Below are positions 43,656 through 53,054 of a stretch of DNA of 64,000 nt, piece by piece; position 1 is the first letter of the stretch; every line of letters starts with the position of its first letter. Both the position numbers and the translations under genes were made by a program. The DNA comes from Prevotella sp. CAG:485 (lineage in GTDB: Bacteria > Bacteroidota > Bacteroidia > Bacteroidales > Muribaculaceae): positions 1 to 64,000 of the forward strand of contig FR897805.1 of the NCBI GenBank assembly GCA_000437495.1, written 5' to 3'. The notes below the pieces were generated by a model, which had not been told where the DNA came from, made no database searches, and saw only the letters and a list, made by a program, of their open reading frames with translations.

Positions 43656-45938
43656 TTAGTAAGCTATCTTGATGGTTTGTTTGCCGTTGGTAACAATGTA
43701 GATGCCCTTGGAGGGGAGGGTCATTGTGGCATATCCGTCGGTGGCGACGGCGTTGCCTATTTTGCGGCCGGTGTAGTCATAGACAGAGATGATGGCGTTC
43801 TCTGAGAGCACTGTGAGGATGCCGTCGGCAGAGATATAAGCGTTGAGCGAGGCAGCCTCATCGGTGAATATGCCATTTACGGCCGAGTTGATGCCGCGCA
43901 TGTGTACGTCGTCAACATAAACGCGTTTTGAGTCGGAGCCGGTAACGACTTTGAGCTGAATGCAGAGGCTGTCGCGGGCTGATTCGGGAATGTTGAAGCG
44001 CAGAGTGACGGCGCTGTTGGCTTCGAGCGTTGTACCCATCTGACCGTGAGTGTCTTCAAGCACTACCCAGCCGCCTACTTCTTTGTCGTAATACTGCACA
44101 CGGACGTTTGAGGTGCGGTCGGCAGAGTTGAAGAGACGCATGCTCATGTTGCTGGCGTCCTTAACAGCCGAAGTGGTGAGCGTGCCACCCTTGAGCAGAC
44201 CGGCAGCCTTGGTGCCGTTACAGAGCGTTGAACCGGGCGAATATACGCCGCCTTTGGTGAATGACCAGTTGCAATATTTGCCGGCAACGTTCTTTGCCGA
44301 AGTGCCGCTTGTGGTCATATTCTCGAAGTCTTCGCAGTCGTTGCCTCCGGCGGCTTTGGTGGCTTTGAAAGTGATGACGCCGTTGCTGTCTTCGTTGATT
44401 TCCTCAAGCTGCAGATTAACGTTGAAGCGGTCGTTCCAGCTTATGAGAGCCGGTTCGGTGAAAGGACCTACCTCATGCACATTGCCGGAACCGGGGAAGG
44501 GGTCGCCGTCGCTGTCTTTTATTGCCAGTCCGGTGCCATTGGGTTTGGCACGAACCATCTCATAGTAGTTGTGTGAGGGGTCGGCATTGATGGTATTGTT
44601 TGACCACTGCTGAACGTCGGTGGAGTCCACGCGATATATCAGCATGCCTTCGCCGGGGAGATATGTGTTCCACTTGGTGCCCGTTTTGCGGCGGTTTTCA
44701 AGCAGGAAATATTCGCGGGAGTTGGAAGTGTTGATGATGAAACCCTCGCCGTTGAGGTCGATGTTATGGAGCGTGAAGCTGCCGGGGTTGGTGATGCGTT
44801 TCGGCACGGTGAAGTTGCTCTGATAGCGTTGCAGCAAGGAGTACCCAACAGGAGTGCGCGAGTAGTTGTTGTAGCTGCCGCCGGCCATGATTGACCAGGC
44901 ACCCGGGTCGACGCTCTGGCCGCCGCTGCCGGAGTAGTCGGTGTCATACTCGTCCATGAGACCGAGCACATGGCTGAACTCGTGGCAGATGGTGCCGATG
45001 CCGTCGATGCAGTTGTAGAGGGTAGTGCCGTAAAGCTCTGTTGAGCAGGCATAACGGCCCAGTTTAACGCCGTCGTATACATGCTGCGGCATGGAAGAGG
45101 CGTGCGGCCAAACCAGACGCGAGTCGTTGCCGGTGTTGTTGGAGCCTAAGCCGGCAAAGATTACGTAGAACATATCAACAACGCCGTCGCCGTCGGTGTC
45201 ATACTTCGAGAAGTCAATCTGGGAGTCGAGTTTGTCGAGAGCCGCTTTGATAACGGTGCGGGTATTGGTTGTACGCTGAATGTAATATTGCGAATAATCG
45301 ACAGATACGGGTCCATAGACATCAAAATTCGGACTGAATTTCTGATAGCTGTTGTCGTAGAAATAGTCGCGGACACTGCCCGTGTAAACCTGCTTGGAAG
45401 AGGCACCAGACGGAGTGAAGCCCGTGTAGTTCTCCTTGTTCATGATGTCGTTGAACAGCGAGTTGGTGCTCGGCTGAGTGAAACTGCGGTCGTTGAAGGA
45501 GATGAGAATGACAAGACCTTTGAACTTCTTATAGTTATAATTGCCGCGCAGGAGACCGTTTGTCACATTGGCCTGAGCGGCTTGGCGCATCTGTTTTTGT
45601 TCCGAAGAGAGGTCTTGCGTCAGACCTTTTGGTATAGAGGCGAGGAAAGCGTTTTCAGCGGGAGAGCGGAGTTCTGCATCAGTGGCCGCGAAGGCGCTGG
45701 GCTGCAGCGAGCCGTTGTCGGCTGCAATGGCATAGCGCCATACACCCTGAGCATCCTGAAGCACGGTATAGCCGTCGATTGTGGTGAGGAAGCTGTGGAA
45801 TTCGTCGCCATGAAGGCGCCCGGTGAAGAAAGAGCCGTCGGGCTGCTTCACCTGTCCCGGTGCCGGATTGGCCTGAACTGCCATCGATACTCCTGTTCCA
45901 AGGAGTGCCAGAAGCAAGGATAGGATAAATTTCTTCAT
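43656..45938 (-). CDS. Secreted M6-family metalloprotease with type IX-like sorting domain
   Basis: 760 residues: signal peptide (about 1-23), a propeptide-like region, and an M6 (immune inhibitor A-like) domain with the zinc site HEFSHVLGLMD (H319, E320, H323, D329), preceded by calcium-site-like DTDGDGVVDMFYV. A jelly-roll-like domain covers about 545-700 (NDCEDFENMTTSGTSAKNV). The last ~60 residues (ISVYDYTGRKIGN, then LPSKGIYIVTNGKQ) resemble a T9SS sorting domain. It is likely an extracellular protease. It has its own promoter and no co-transcribed neighbours. Confidence 0.88.
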   Translation of the reverse strand: MKKFILSLLLALLGTGVSMAVQANPAPGQVKQPDGSFFTGRLHGDEFHSFLTTIDGYTVLQDAQGVWRYAIAADNGSLQPSAFAATDAELRSPAENAFLASIPKGLTQDLSSEQKQMRQAAQANVTNGLLRGNYNYKKFKGLVILISFNDRSFTQPSTNSLFNDIMNKENYTGFTPSGASSKQVYTGSVRDYFYDNSYQKFSPNFDVYGPVSVDYSQYYIQRTTNTRTVIKAALDKLDSQIDFSKYDTDGDGVVDMFYVIFAGLGSNNTGNDSRLVWPHASSMPQHVYDGVKLGRYACSTELYGTTLYNCIDGIGTICHEFSHVLGLMDEYDTDYSGSGGQSVDPGAWSIMAGGSYNNYSRTPVGYSLLQRYQSNFTVPKRITNPGSFTLHNIDLNGEGFIINTSNSREYFLLENRRKTGTKWNTYLPGEGMLIYRVDSTDVQQWSNNTINADPSHNYYEMVRAKPNGTGLAIKDSDGDPFPGSGNVHEVGPFTEPALISWNDRFNVNLQLEEINEDSNGVITFKATKAAGGNDCEDFENMTTSGTSAKNVAGKYCNWSFTKGGVYSPGSTLCNGTKAAGLLKGGTLTTSAVKDASNMSMRLFNSADRTSNVRVQYYDKEVGGWVVLEDTHGQMGTTLEANSAVTLRFNIPESARDSLCIQLKVVTGSDSKRVYVDDVHMRGINSAVNGIFTDEAASLNAYISADGILTVLSENAIISVYDYTGRKIGNAVATDGYATMTLPSKGIYIVTNGKQTIKIAY

Positions 45939-46003
45939 TTGAAGTGATTGATTGAGGTTAGTTAGTTTGTTCCAACTTTGGAATGTGAGTTTTTTCTATG
46001 CCA

Positions 46004-46035
46004 CGAAATTAATATAATTTTTATGAAATTACAAA
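46004..46035 (-). promoter_or_regulatory. Promoter of the M6 metalloprotease
   Basis: TTTG (46032-46035) and TAATTTCG (46004-46011, one mismatch), 20 bp apart on the minus strand, 66 bp before the start codon. Confidence 0.5.
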
Positions 46036-46364
46036 CTACGTTCGGCAGGAGGCACAATTTTTATGCATATACATTCCGTATTTTTAAATAGGAACCATGT
46101 AATCAGGCGTAAATTCCATGGAATCATAGATTATGTAAACAACGGCAAGGTAAAGGGTTTTGAAAGAGGTTATATGCGCAATGAATGGCCAGATTTTACA
46201 TCAAAATAACAGGATACGAAGACTGCTGAATTTAACTAATCTACATATATATAAATATATATATAGCCTGAAAGCGCCCTAAAAACTCCTTAAATGGGGT
46301 TGAAAGTATCAGAGTAAAGGAATAAAAGGAAAAATTATTTAAGATTAATTAACATTTGGGATTG
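46036..46364. other. AT-rich non-coding region
   Basis: Part of the 794-bp gap 45939-46732. It contains a 12-bp palindrome ATTCCATGGAAT (46113-46124) and an alternating AT stretch (46244-46265). No ORF with coding character was seen. Confidence 0.6.
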
Positions 46365-46394
46365 TTGTATTTTATAAAAATATTATTAATTTTG
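46365..46394 (+). promoter_or_regulatory. Promoter of the giant modular protein
   Basis: TTG (46365-46367) and TAATTTTG (46387-46394), 19 bp apart. The predicted leader to the ATG at 46733 is about 330 nt and holds no convincing ORF. ACGGAAAA (near 46512) and its complement (near 46598) could pair within it. Confidence 0.55.
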
Positions 46395-46732
46395 GGCGAA
46401 TTTTTTTCGGAAAGCACCGGACGGATTCAAAAGCTTTTTCGGTTAAACAGTATAAAAAGACTCACTTTTTAAAAAGCGAAGGAACAAATCCATTACTTAA
46501 TAAGGGTCAGACGGAAAAGGCGAAGATAGTTGCACTAAGCTATAGCACATCCTTGCGCGGAACGAATAAGTCGCATTAAAAACAAGAGCAACTTCATTTT
46601 CCGTATGAGTCACACTAAAGGTCGCTGATTAAAAAAAGACGAAATTAGACTGTTAACTATATCACTAATCTTCTGTTTCGGAGTAAAAGGATTCAACTCC
46701 GGAATTACATCAAACGAATCCAACAGAACAAA

Positions 46733-49700
46733 ATGCGAAAACCTATTCTTGGACTTATGGCAGCCTCATTGGCAATAGCCATAGCCGCGCCCATCGGGGT
46801 GAAACAGGTGCTCACAGTGAAGACCCAGCGGACGGAGAAAGCCGTTGAGCAGGGTACAGCTGCCGAGACTCTCACCACTCCGACGCTGCAACAGCCATCA
46901 TTCGAGGGTCGCAGCGACATCAAGAGCGCTCCCAACGACGATGCACAGAAGGAGTCGACCGTACAGCTGGCTCCCACGCGCAACGCAAACGGACTCTTCC
47001 TGGAAGATTTCCAACAGAACGGAACTGTAAAGTTTATTGACGTAGAAAACGATGGAAAATGCTGGTATTGGGGTAGTTCCTCCAAATGCCTCATCCACTC
47101 GTACGACGGCGAACACAACAAAGATGACTGGGCTATCCTCCGCAAACAGGTGCAGTTGGAAGCCGGCAAAGTCTACAGCCTCAGCCTCGACACTCGAGTA
47201 TATTCTGCAGGCACCAAAGAGAAATTTGCAGTAATGTTGGGCAATGACTCAACAATCAGCGCCATGACCAATGTGGCAATGAGTACTGTAACAGTCGACA
47301 ACGGCAGTTACGAAAACATCCACTCGGTATTCACAGTGCCTACCACCGGAAAATACTTCATCGGTATTCATTCCGAGACACCGAAGGGCGGCACATACGT
47401 CTATGTGGATAACGTGGCTATTTCCAACGCCATGAATCCCGGCATCCCGTGCGAAATCACCGACCTGCTGGTTACAGCACCCGGCACCGACGGCAAAGCT
47501 AACGTAAGCTGCACGGCTCCGAGCAAGGACATCAGTGGCGCAAATCTGTCGAGCATCACCAAGATAGAATTCTGGCGCGACGCAACTCCGATTAAGACTA
47601 TCGACAATCCGACACCCGGCCAGAAGATTTCCTTCGTTGATGAATGTGGCGCAGGCACTTATACCTGGTCAGTTTCAGTTACCAACGCCAGCGGAACATC
47701 GTTTGTAGCTTCTTTCAAAGAGACCGTTATCGGCCCGCGTGGTATTCCTTTCCTCAAGACCTTCCCCACGGCTGACTCAATGAAAGAAATGACCATTCTT
47801 GACGCCAATAATGACTCCAAGACATGGTATTGGGACCAGTATCAGAAATATGCAGCTCTGAGTGCGCCTGAGACGGGCGACGACGACTGGTTGTTCACAC
47901 CCCCGTTGATGCTAAAAGCCGGCAAAGTTTATGAATGGTCTTCACTTATCAGCGCAGGTAACCCCAATGCCTTCCCGCCCATTGTAGCCGCTTCTATAGG
48001 TAATGCTCCTACGGCTGAGGCTATGACCATTGAACTTGCTCCCAAAACTACCATCACCAAATATGACACCTATTTCTCAAAAGAATTCAGTGTTCCTGCC
48101 GACGGTCTTTACTATCTTGGCATACATGGTTGCTCAGAGCAATGGCTGGCCCTTATCAAGTTGATGAATATCAATGTTGTTGGTGGCGCCGAACTGGAAG
48201 GCCCCGCCAAGGTTAATGATGCAATTATTGAAGCTGACTGGAGCGGTCGCACCAAGGATGTAAATATCTCTTTCAAGGCTCCGACCAAGACGGGCAGCGA
48301 CAAGCCGCTTAACTCAATTACCAAGATTGAGATTATGCGTCAGGGCATTGTACAGAAAACTTTCAATAACCCCACTCCCGGTGCTGAACTGACATACGTT
48401 GACAAGCCGGATGCTGCCGGTGAATACATCTACCGCATTGTGCCTTATAACAGTGCAGGTCAGGGTGGCGTTGTAGAAGCTACCGTTAACGTAGGCGCAC
48501 CCGGCAAGAGCGTGCCTTATGTTGAGGACTTCTCTTCAGCTGACAGATGGGAAAATGAACTGGTATTCATTGACGCTAACAACGACGGTACTTGCTTCTG
48601 GCATGCTACTTCCACTACTCCTCCCTATGCATGGGTTCACAATAACGGAAAAGATGGAACTACATTCGACGATTACCTGATTACTCCGGGCATCGAACTC
48701 AAAGAGGGCGACACTTATAAGATTTCTGCCGACGCTTACGGTTATGGCCACAATATGAGCATCCTGATTGGTTCTGCTCCGAAGATTGCTGACCTTACCA
48801 ATAACGTTAAGACTGAAACCCTTGGTGAAGACTGGGTTAACTACAGCGGCGAATTTGTAGCTCCTTACACCGGCAAATTCTATATCGGCATCCGCGACTT
48901 TGCTGAAGCAGGCAAGGCCCTCTCCGATTTCCATGTTGCCAATATCCGTCTCGACCGCATTGGCGGCCCCGGCACTCCGGCAGCTATCACCAATCTCGTA
49001 ATCACTCCTGACGCCACCGGCGCTCCGAAGATGACGTTCAAGTTCAACGCTCCTAACAAGACGTACGACAACAAGACTCTGGAAAGCCTGACGAAGGTTA
49101 CCATCAAACGCGACGGTGCCGAAGTCAAGAGCTTTGAAAACCCGGCTCCCGGCGCAGCTCTGGAATACACAGACGCTCCCGGTGCTGACGGCGAATATTC
49201 ATACACCTTCATGGCCTTCAACGACAAGGGCGATGGCTCTCCCACGGAATATTTAGGCTTCGCAGGCGTTGACCTGCCCGCTCTGCCCACTAATATCGTT
49301 GCTACCGATATGGGCAATGGCAAGGTTAAGATTACATGGGACCCCGTGACCAAGACTCTGCACGGCGCTGAAATTCCCGCTCCTCCCATCTATGTAGTGC
49401 TTGAATCAGGCGACACTGACGAAACTCAGCTTGGCCAGACAACGAAGTGCGAATACATCTACGACGCTTACGATGTCAACGAGCAGAAACATTTCTGGTA
49501 TGCTATCTTCCCGTTCAACTCAAAGAACGAACATGGCAGCTATGGCAAATCAAACGACATCTTCGTAGGCAAGGCTTATACTCTGAGCTTCCTGGAATCA
49601 TTCGAGAATGGTTCGCCGAAATCACCGCTGGCAATCCAGCATCTCGTATTCTCACCGGCATGGAGCCTCTGCACCGATGCCACCTTCAGCGACCTCAATT

Positions 49701-51463
49701 CATGCGACGGCGACAATGGTTTCCTCGCTCAGAAAGGTTACATCAATAACAAGAGTGTTGCTTCTACGGGCAAAATCAGCCTCAAAGACGCCATTTCTCC
49801 CACATTCTCCTTCTACATTGATAACATCAACCCGGAAGACTACCAGAACGAAATAGCAGTTGTTGTTAGAGAGGTAGGCAACCCCGAATGGCATGAAATT
49901 TATCACAAGAAGATTCGCGAAGTCGTTCCTAACAAGGGCTGGGGCCGTATCTCGGTTGACCTGAAAGCTTGGAAGGGCAAAGACATTCACGTTGGTCTGA
50001 TTCCTACTGTAAACTACACAGACGACACTCACGCTTCTTATTACAGCTGGACCCTCATGGACGCTCTGCGTGTTCATAACCTCACCAACAAAGACCTCGG
50101 CGGCAATATGATTATTTCGTCGGAAAGCGTTGACGCAGGTCAGGACGTTGACATCAACGTTACCGTTACCAACAACGGCGAGCAGCCTTCAGGCGCTTAT
50201 CGTGTTGACCTCTACAAGAACAATAAGGTTGTTGACAGCCTCAACGGCGCAAGCCTCGCATCAGGCAAATCGCAGGTTATCACCTTCTCGCAGGGCACAA
50301 ACGTAGCAGACAAGGATCAGGTTGAATTCTTTGCTAAGGTTGTTCTTGCAGGCGATGAGAATGAGAAAGACAACACCACATCTGTTGGTACCATTAAGGT
50401 TAACAAACCTATCTACCCGGCAGTTAACGGCCTCGCAGCTGAAGAAATGGCCGAAGCCAAAGGCTCGATAGCAGTAACCTGGACCGCTCCTTCAATGGAC
50501 CAAGTTCCTCCCACGCCGTTCACCGAAACGTTTGAAACCGCTCCGAGCTACAGCCTCACAGACGCTTGCGGCTGGACCCTGGTTGACGTTGACAAGACTC
50601 CGGTTGCCGGCTTCCAGCAGTTCAACTTCCCCGGTATCACCATCGGTACCACTCTGGCTTCCTTCTTCGTTGTTGACAACACAGCTTCCGAGCTGGGTCA
50701 GTTTGCCAGCATCTTCGGCGGCAACAACGGCTCAAAGAAGAGCCTCGGCTCACTGCTCGCTTACAGCGGCACTCCCGACGACTGGGCTATCTCACCCGAA
50801 CTCTACGGCGGCGCTCAGGTTGTTAGCTTCTACGGCAAGAACCTCCAGGACAATATGCCTGAAAAGGTTGAACTCTGGTACTCCACCGGTTCACTCGACC
50901 CCAACGACTTCATATTCGTGAAGAAGTGGGATCTCACCAACAGCGCTTATACCAAGTACAGTGCATACATCCCCGAAGGCGCAAAACGCGTTGCTATCCG
51001 TCATAACTTCGAAGGTGGTATCCTTCAGGTCGACGACATCAACTTCCGTCGCGCCGGCGATACCAAAGAGACCGTTACCCTCAAGGGTTACAACGTATAC
51101 CGCGATGGCGAACTCCTGAATGAGAACCCCATCACCGCCATGCGTTATGTTGACACCAACGTTGAGGAAGGTGACCACGAATATGCAGTAAACGCTATCT
51201 ACGACAAGGGCGAGAGCAACAGCCGCACTGTTACTGTTCACTCCTCTTCAGTAGGCGACGTTCTTGAAGGCAAGACTGCTGTTTATGGCAGCTACGGCAC
51301 CATCGAGATTCTCAATGCATGCGGCCAGGCTGTAACGCTCGTAAGCGTCGACGGCACCGTGCTTTACAACGGCATCGGTCAGGACAACATGACCATCCGC
51401 GCTGCTGCCGGTATCTATCTGGTGAAAGTTGCTGACAAAGCTTATAAGGTAACTGTGAAATAA
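46733..51463 (+). CDS. Giant secreted modular protein (jelly-roll / fibronectin III repeats, type IX-like tail)
   Basis: 1576 residues. Signal peptide (about 1-20), then three tandem modules of roughly 250 residues, each a choice-of-anchor-J/jelly-roll domain (starts FLEDFQQNG ~89, FLKTFPTAD ~340, YVEDFSSAD ~596) followed by a fibronectin III-like domain containing PTPGxxxxxxD. After them come another fibronectin-like domain (~846-950), a jelly-roll (~952), a CARDB-like domain (~1118-1220; VDINVTVTNNGEQPSGAYRV), a further jelly-roll (FTETFETAP ~1262) and a C-terminal sorting-like domain (CGQAVTLVSVDGT.. GIYLVKVADKAYKVTVK). No catalytic residues recognised. A surface adhesin or glycan-binding scaffold is the best guess. 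Confidence 0.82.
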   Translation: MRKPILGLMAASLAIAIAAPIGVKQVLTVKTQRTEKAVEQGTAAETLTTPTLQQPSFEGRSDIKSAPNDDAQKESTVQLAPTRNANGLFLEDFQQNGTVKFIDVENDGKCWYWGSSSKCLIHSYDGEHNKDDWAILRKQVQLEAGKVYSLSLDTRVYSAGTKEKFAVMLGNDSTISAMTNVAMSTVTVDNGSYENIHSVFTVPTTGKYFIGIHSETPKGGTYVYVDNVAISNAMNPGIPCEITDLLVTAPGTDGKANVSCTAPSKDISGANLSSITKIEFWRDATPIKTIDNPTPGQKISFVDECGAGTYTWSVSVTNASGTSFVASFKETVIGPRGIPFLKTFPTADSMKEMTILDANNDSKTWYWDQYQKYAALSAPETGDDDWLFTPPLMLKAGKVYEWSSLISAGNPNAFPPIVAASIGNAPTAEAMTIELAPKTTITKYDTYFSKEFSVPADGLYYLGIHGCSEQWLALIKLMNINVVGGAELEGPAKVNDAIIEADWSGRTKDVNISFKAPTKTGSDKPLNSITKIEIMRQGIVQKTFNNPTPGAELTYVDKPDAAGEYIYRIVPYNSAGQGGVVEATVNVGAPGKSVPYVEDFSSADRWENELVFIDANNDGTCFWHATSTTPPYAWVHNNGKDGTTFDDYLITPGIELKEGDTYKISADAYGYGHNMSILIGSAPKIADLTNNVKTETLGEDWVNYSGEFVAPYTGKFYIGIRDFAEAGKALSDFHVANIRLDRIGGPGTPAAITNLVITPDATGAPKMTFKFNAPNKTYDNKTLESLTKVTIKRDGAEVKSFENPAPGAALEYTDAPGADGEYSYTFMAFNDKGDGSPTEYLGFAGVDLPALPTNIVATDMGNGKVKITWDPVTKTLHGAEIPAPPIYVVLESGDTDETQLGQTTKCEYIYDAYDVNEQKHFWYAIFPFNSKNEHGSYGKSNDIFVGKAYTLSFLESFENGSPKSPLAIQHLVFSPAWSLCTDATFSDLNSCDGDNGFLAQKGYINNKSVASTGKISLKDAISPTFSFYIDNINPEDYQNEIAVVVREVGNPEWHEIYHKKIREVVPNKGWGRISVDLKAWKGKDIHVGLIPTVNYTDDTHASYYSWTLMDALRVHNLTNKDLGGNMIISSESVDAGQDVDINVTVTNNGEQPSGAYRVDLYKNNKVVDSLNGASLASGKSQVITFSQGTNVADKDQVEFFAKVVLAGDENEKDNTTSVGTIKVNKPIYPAVNGLAAEEMAEAKGSIAVTWTAPSMDQVPPTPFTETFETAPSYSLTDACGWTLVDVDKTPVAGFQQFNFPGITIGTTLASFFVVDNTASELGQFASIFGGNNGSKKSLGSLLAYSGTPDDWAISPELYGGAQVVSFYGKNLQDNMPEKVELWYSTGSLDPNDFIFVKKWDLTNSAYTKYSAYIPEGAKRVAIRHNFEGGILQVDDINFRRAGDTKETVTLKGYNVYRDGELLNENPITAMRYVDTNVEEGDHEYAVNAIYDKGESNSRTVTVHSSSVGDVLEGKTAVYGSYGTIEILNACGQAVTLVSVDGTVLYNGIGQDNMTIRAAAGIYLVKVADKAYKVTVK

Positions 51464-51507
51464 ATTCTCCCATTGCCGGCGTTGATTTGAGGCCGGTAAC
51501 CAAAAGT

Positions 51508-51550
51508 TTAGGGTGTGCAGGAATTACGGCACACCCTAATTCTATTTTGA
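51508..51550 (+). terminator. Terminator between the giant protein and the C1 peptidase
   Basis: A perfect 11-bp stem (TTAGGGTGTGC / GCACACCCTAA) followed by TTCTATTTT on the plus strand. It lies between convergent genes and may act in both directions. Confidence 0.75.
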
Positions 51551-51560
51551 GTAAACAATC

Positions 51561-52955
51561 TTAGTCTTCGGGAGCGAACATCGGGTCCCAGGCAGGCAGG
51601 GTAGTGGGTTTCTGTTTCAGCACGTTGAGAATTTCTTCTGAAGCATATTTTTTATTTACCACCAGGCGGAACATATACTCGTCGAACCATTTGTCGGTCA
51701 TGATGAGGTGCCCGTTGTTCGGGCCTTGTCCCCACGAGTTTTCAACCATCCATTTGGTGGGTTTGCCATCCTTGTCAAGGTCAACAGCCATCAGCGTCAT
51801 GGCGTGTGAGGAGGCGCTGCCGTAAGTGCGGATACGGTCGGCTTTGTTCATGCCGAAGTTGATGCCGAGCAGCGATTCATAGTCGTAGTTGGCCGGGTCC
51901 ATGACGCCGCGCTGGCGGTCGAGAAACTTGCCTACATCGCATGAGAAATACATCATTGTGGAGTCTTTGATAGAGGCTATGGCCATCTCCTTGATGTTCT
52001 CTATGGGCAGATTGATGTATGTCCAGTTCTCACCATCGTAGGTGTGGCGGTCGTAGTCAATCTGATAGAGCTTCCAGTAGGGACGCGTGGGGTCATTCAT
52101 CACCATGATGTAGTCGTTCTTCAGGTCATTGCCGGCAAATTCCTTATAGAACTGCTGAGGAGTATAGGTGCGAGTGTCCACCACTTTACCCTTGGAGTTC
52201 TTGCGTGTCCAGGTAAACTCTGTGGGAGGGTTGCCAATGGTGCGGGCGAGTACCTGATATACTCCCTGCATCATCTGCTCTTTGCGTTGCTGAATAGCTG
52301 CCGGTTTGGCGTTTTTCTTCTTCATCTCGCGCAGCTCAAGGGCATCTTCGCGCAGCTTGAGGCTCAGCAGGCGGTTGACTTTTGAGGTATGGTTGGCGGT
52401 CCAAGTCTCGGGCATAGCCTCAGCGGGTACCACGCCATATTTGCTGATGTTGTCGCTCAGACCGGTGTATTGGCCGCCGTCGCTGAGCGGGTTGCGGAAG
52501 AGCCAGTCAACGGTACGGTCATCCATGGGCTTGTCGCTCGTATCTATGATGGCCTGCAGGAAGAGGTTCGATTTCTCGAGCTGGTCGTAGAAGAAATTGT
52601 AGGCCTGGCTCAGGTGGAGTTCGTCGAGGTCGTTTTGCAGCATCATCTGCGAACGGAGCACGTTAAGGCCCGTGAAGAGCCAGCAGCGACCCGACGATTT
52701 CTGGTCGGTGATGCCGCGTGAGGGCACTTTGTTAGAGAAGTTATCGTCAACAAGCACAGCTTCCGAGTTGAGTGCCAGTTTGTCGAGGTCAGTGCTGTTA
52801 AGCGCATTGCGGATGGCCTTGTCGGCGGCTGTAGGTTTGTAGTTGTTGCGCATACGTTGCAGCATGGCCGCATCGATGCCGCCGCCCGGTGTTGCGCCTA
52901 AAGCGCCCAGGAAGGCTGTTGCCGTGAGGGCGAAAGTGAAAAGATATTTTTTCAT
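51561..52955 (-). CDS. Secreted C1B cysteine peptidase (bleomycin hydrolase / PepC-like)
   Basis: 464 residues with a signal peptide (MKKYLFTFALTATAFLGALG), so periplasmic or exported, unlike cytoplasmic PepC. The papain-type triad is visible: C91 in KSSGRCWLFTGLNVLRSQ, H384 in SSHAMTLMAVD and N406 in MVENSWGQGP. Bacteroidales secrete several such aminopeptidases. The promoter spacer contains a perfect palindrome (see that entry), suggesting direct transcriptional control. Confidence 0.92.
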   Translation of the reverse strand: MKKYLFTFALTATAFLGALGATPGGGIDAAMLQRMRNNYKPTAADKAIRNALNSTDLDKLALNSEAVLVDDNFSNKVPSRGITDQKSSGRCWLFTGLNVLRSQMMLQNDLDELHLSQAYNFFYDQLEKSNLFLQAIIDTSDKPMDDRTVDWLFRNPLSDGGQYTGLSDNISKYGVVPAEAMPETWTANHTSKVNRLLSLKLREDALELREMKKKNAKPAAIQQRKEQMMQGVYQVLARTIGNPPTEFTWTRKNSKGKVVDTRTYTPQQFYKEFAGNDLKNDYIMVMNDPTRPYWKLYQIDYDRHTYDGENWTYINLPIENIKEMAIASIKDSTMMYFSCDVGKFLDRQRGVMDPANYDYESLLGINFGMNKADRIRTYGSASSHAMTLMAVDLDKDGKPTKWMVENSWGQGPNNGHLIMTDKWFDEYMFRLVVNKKYASEEILNVLKQKPTTLPAWDPMFAPED

Positions 52956-52995
52956 GTTGTGGGTTTAGGTTGTCTGTTATGTTGGTTAGTATGTG

Positions 52996-53026
52996 CAAAG
53001 TTAGAGGATAAATTTCATTTATCCAA
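52996..53026 (-). promoter_or_regulatory. C1 peptidase promoter with palindromic operator in the spacer
   Basis: TTG (53024-53026) and TAACTTTG (52996-53003), 20 bp apart on the minus strand. The spacer is filled by GGATAAAT-TTC-ATTTATCC (53006-53024), a perfect 8-bp inverted repeat. A protein bound there would block RNA polymerase. Confidence 0.65.
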
Positions 53027-53054
53027 GAAATTGAGCCGAGCAGGTGTTGTTGGC

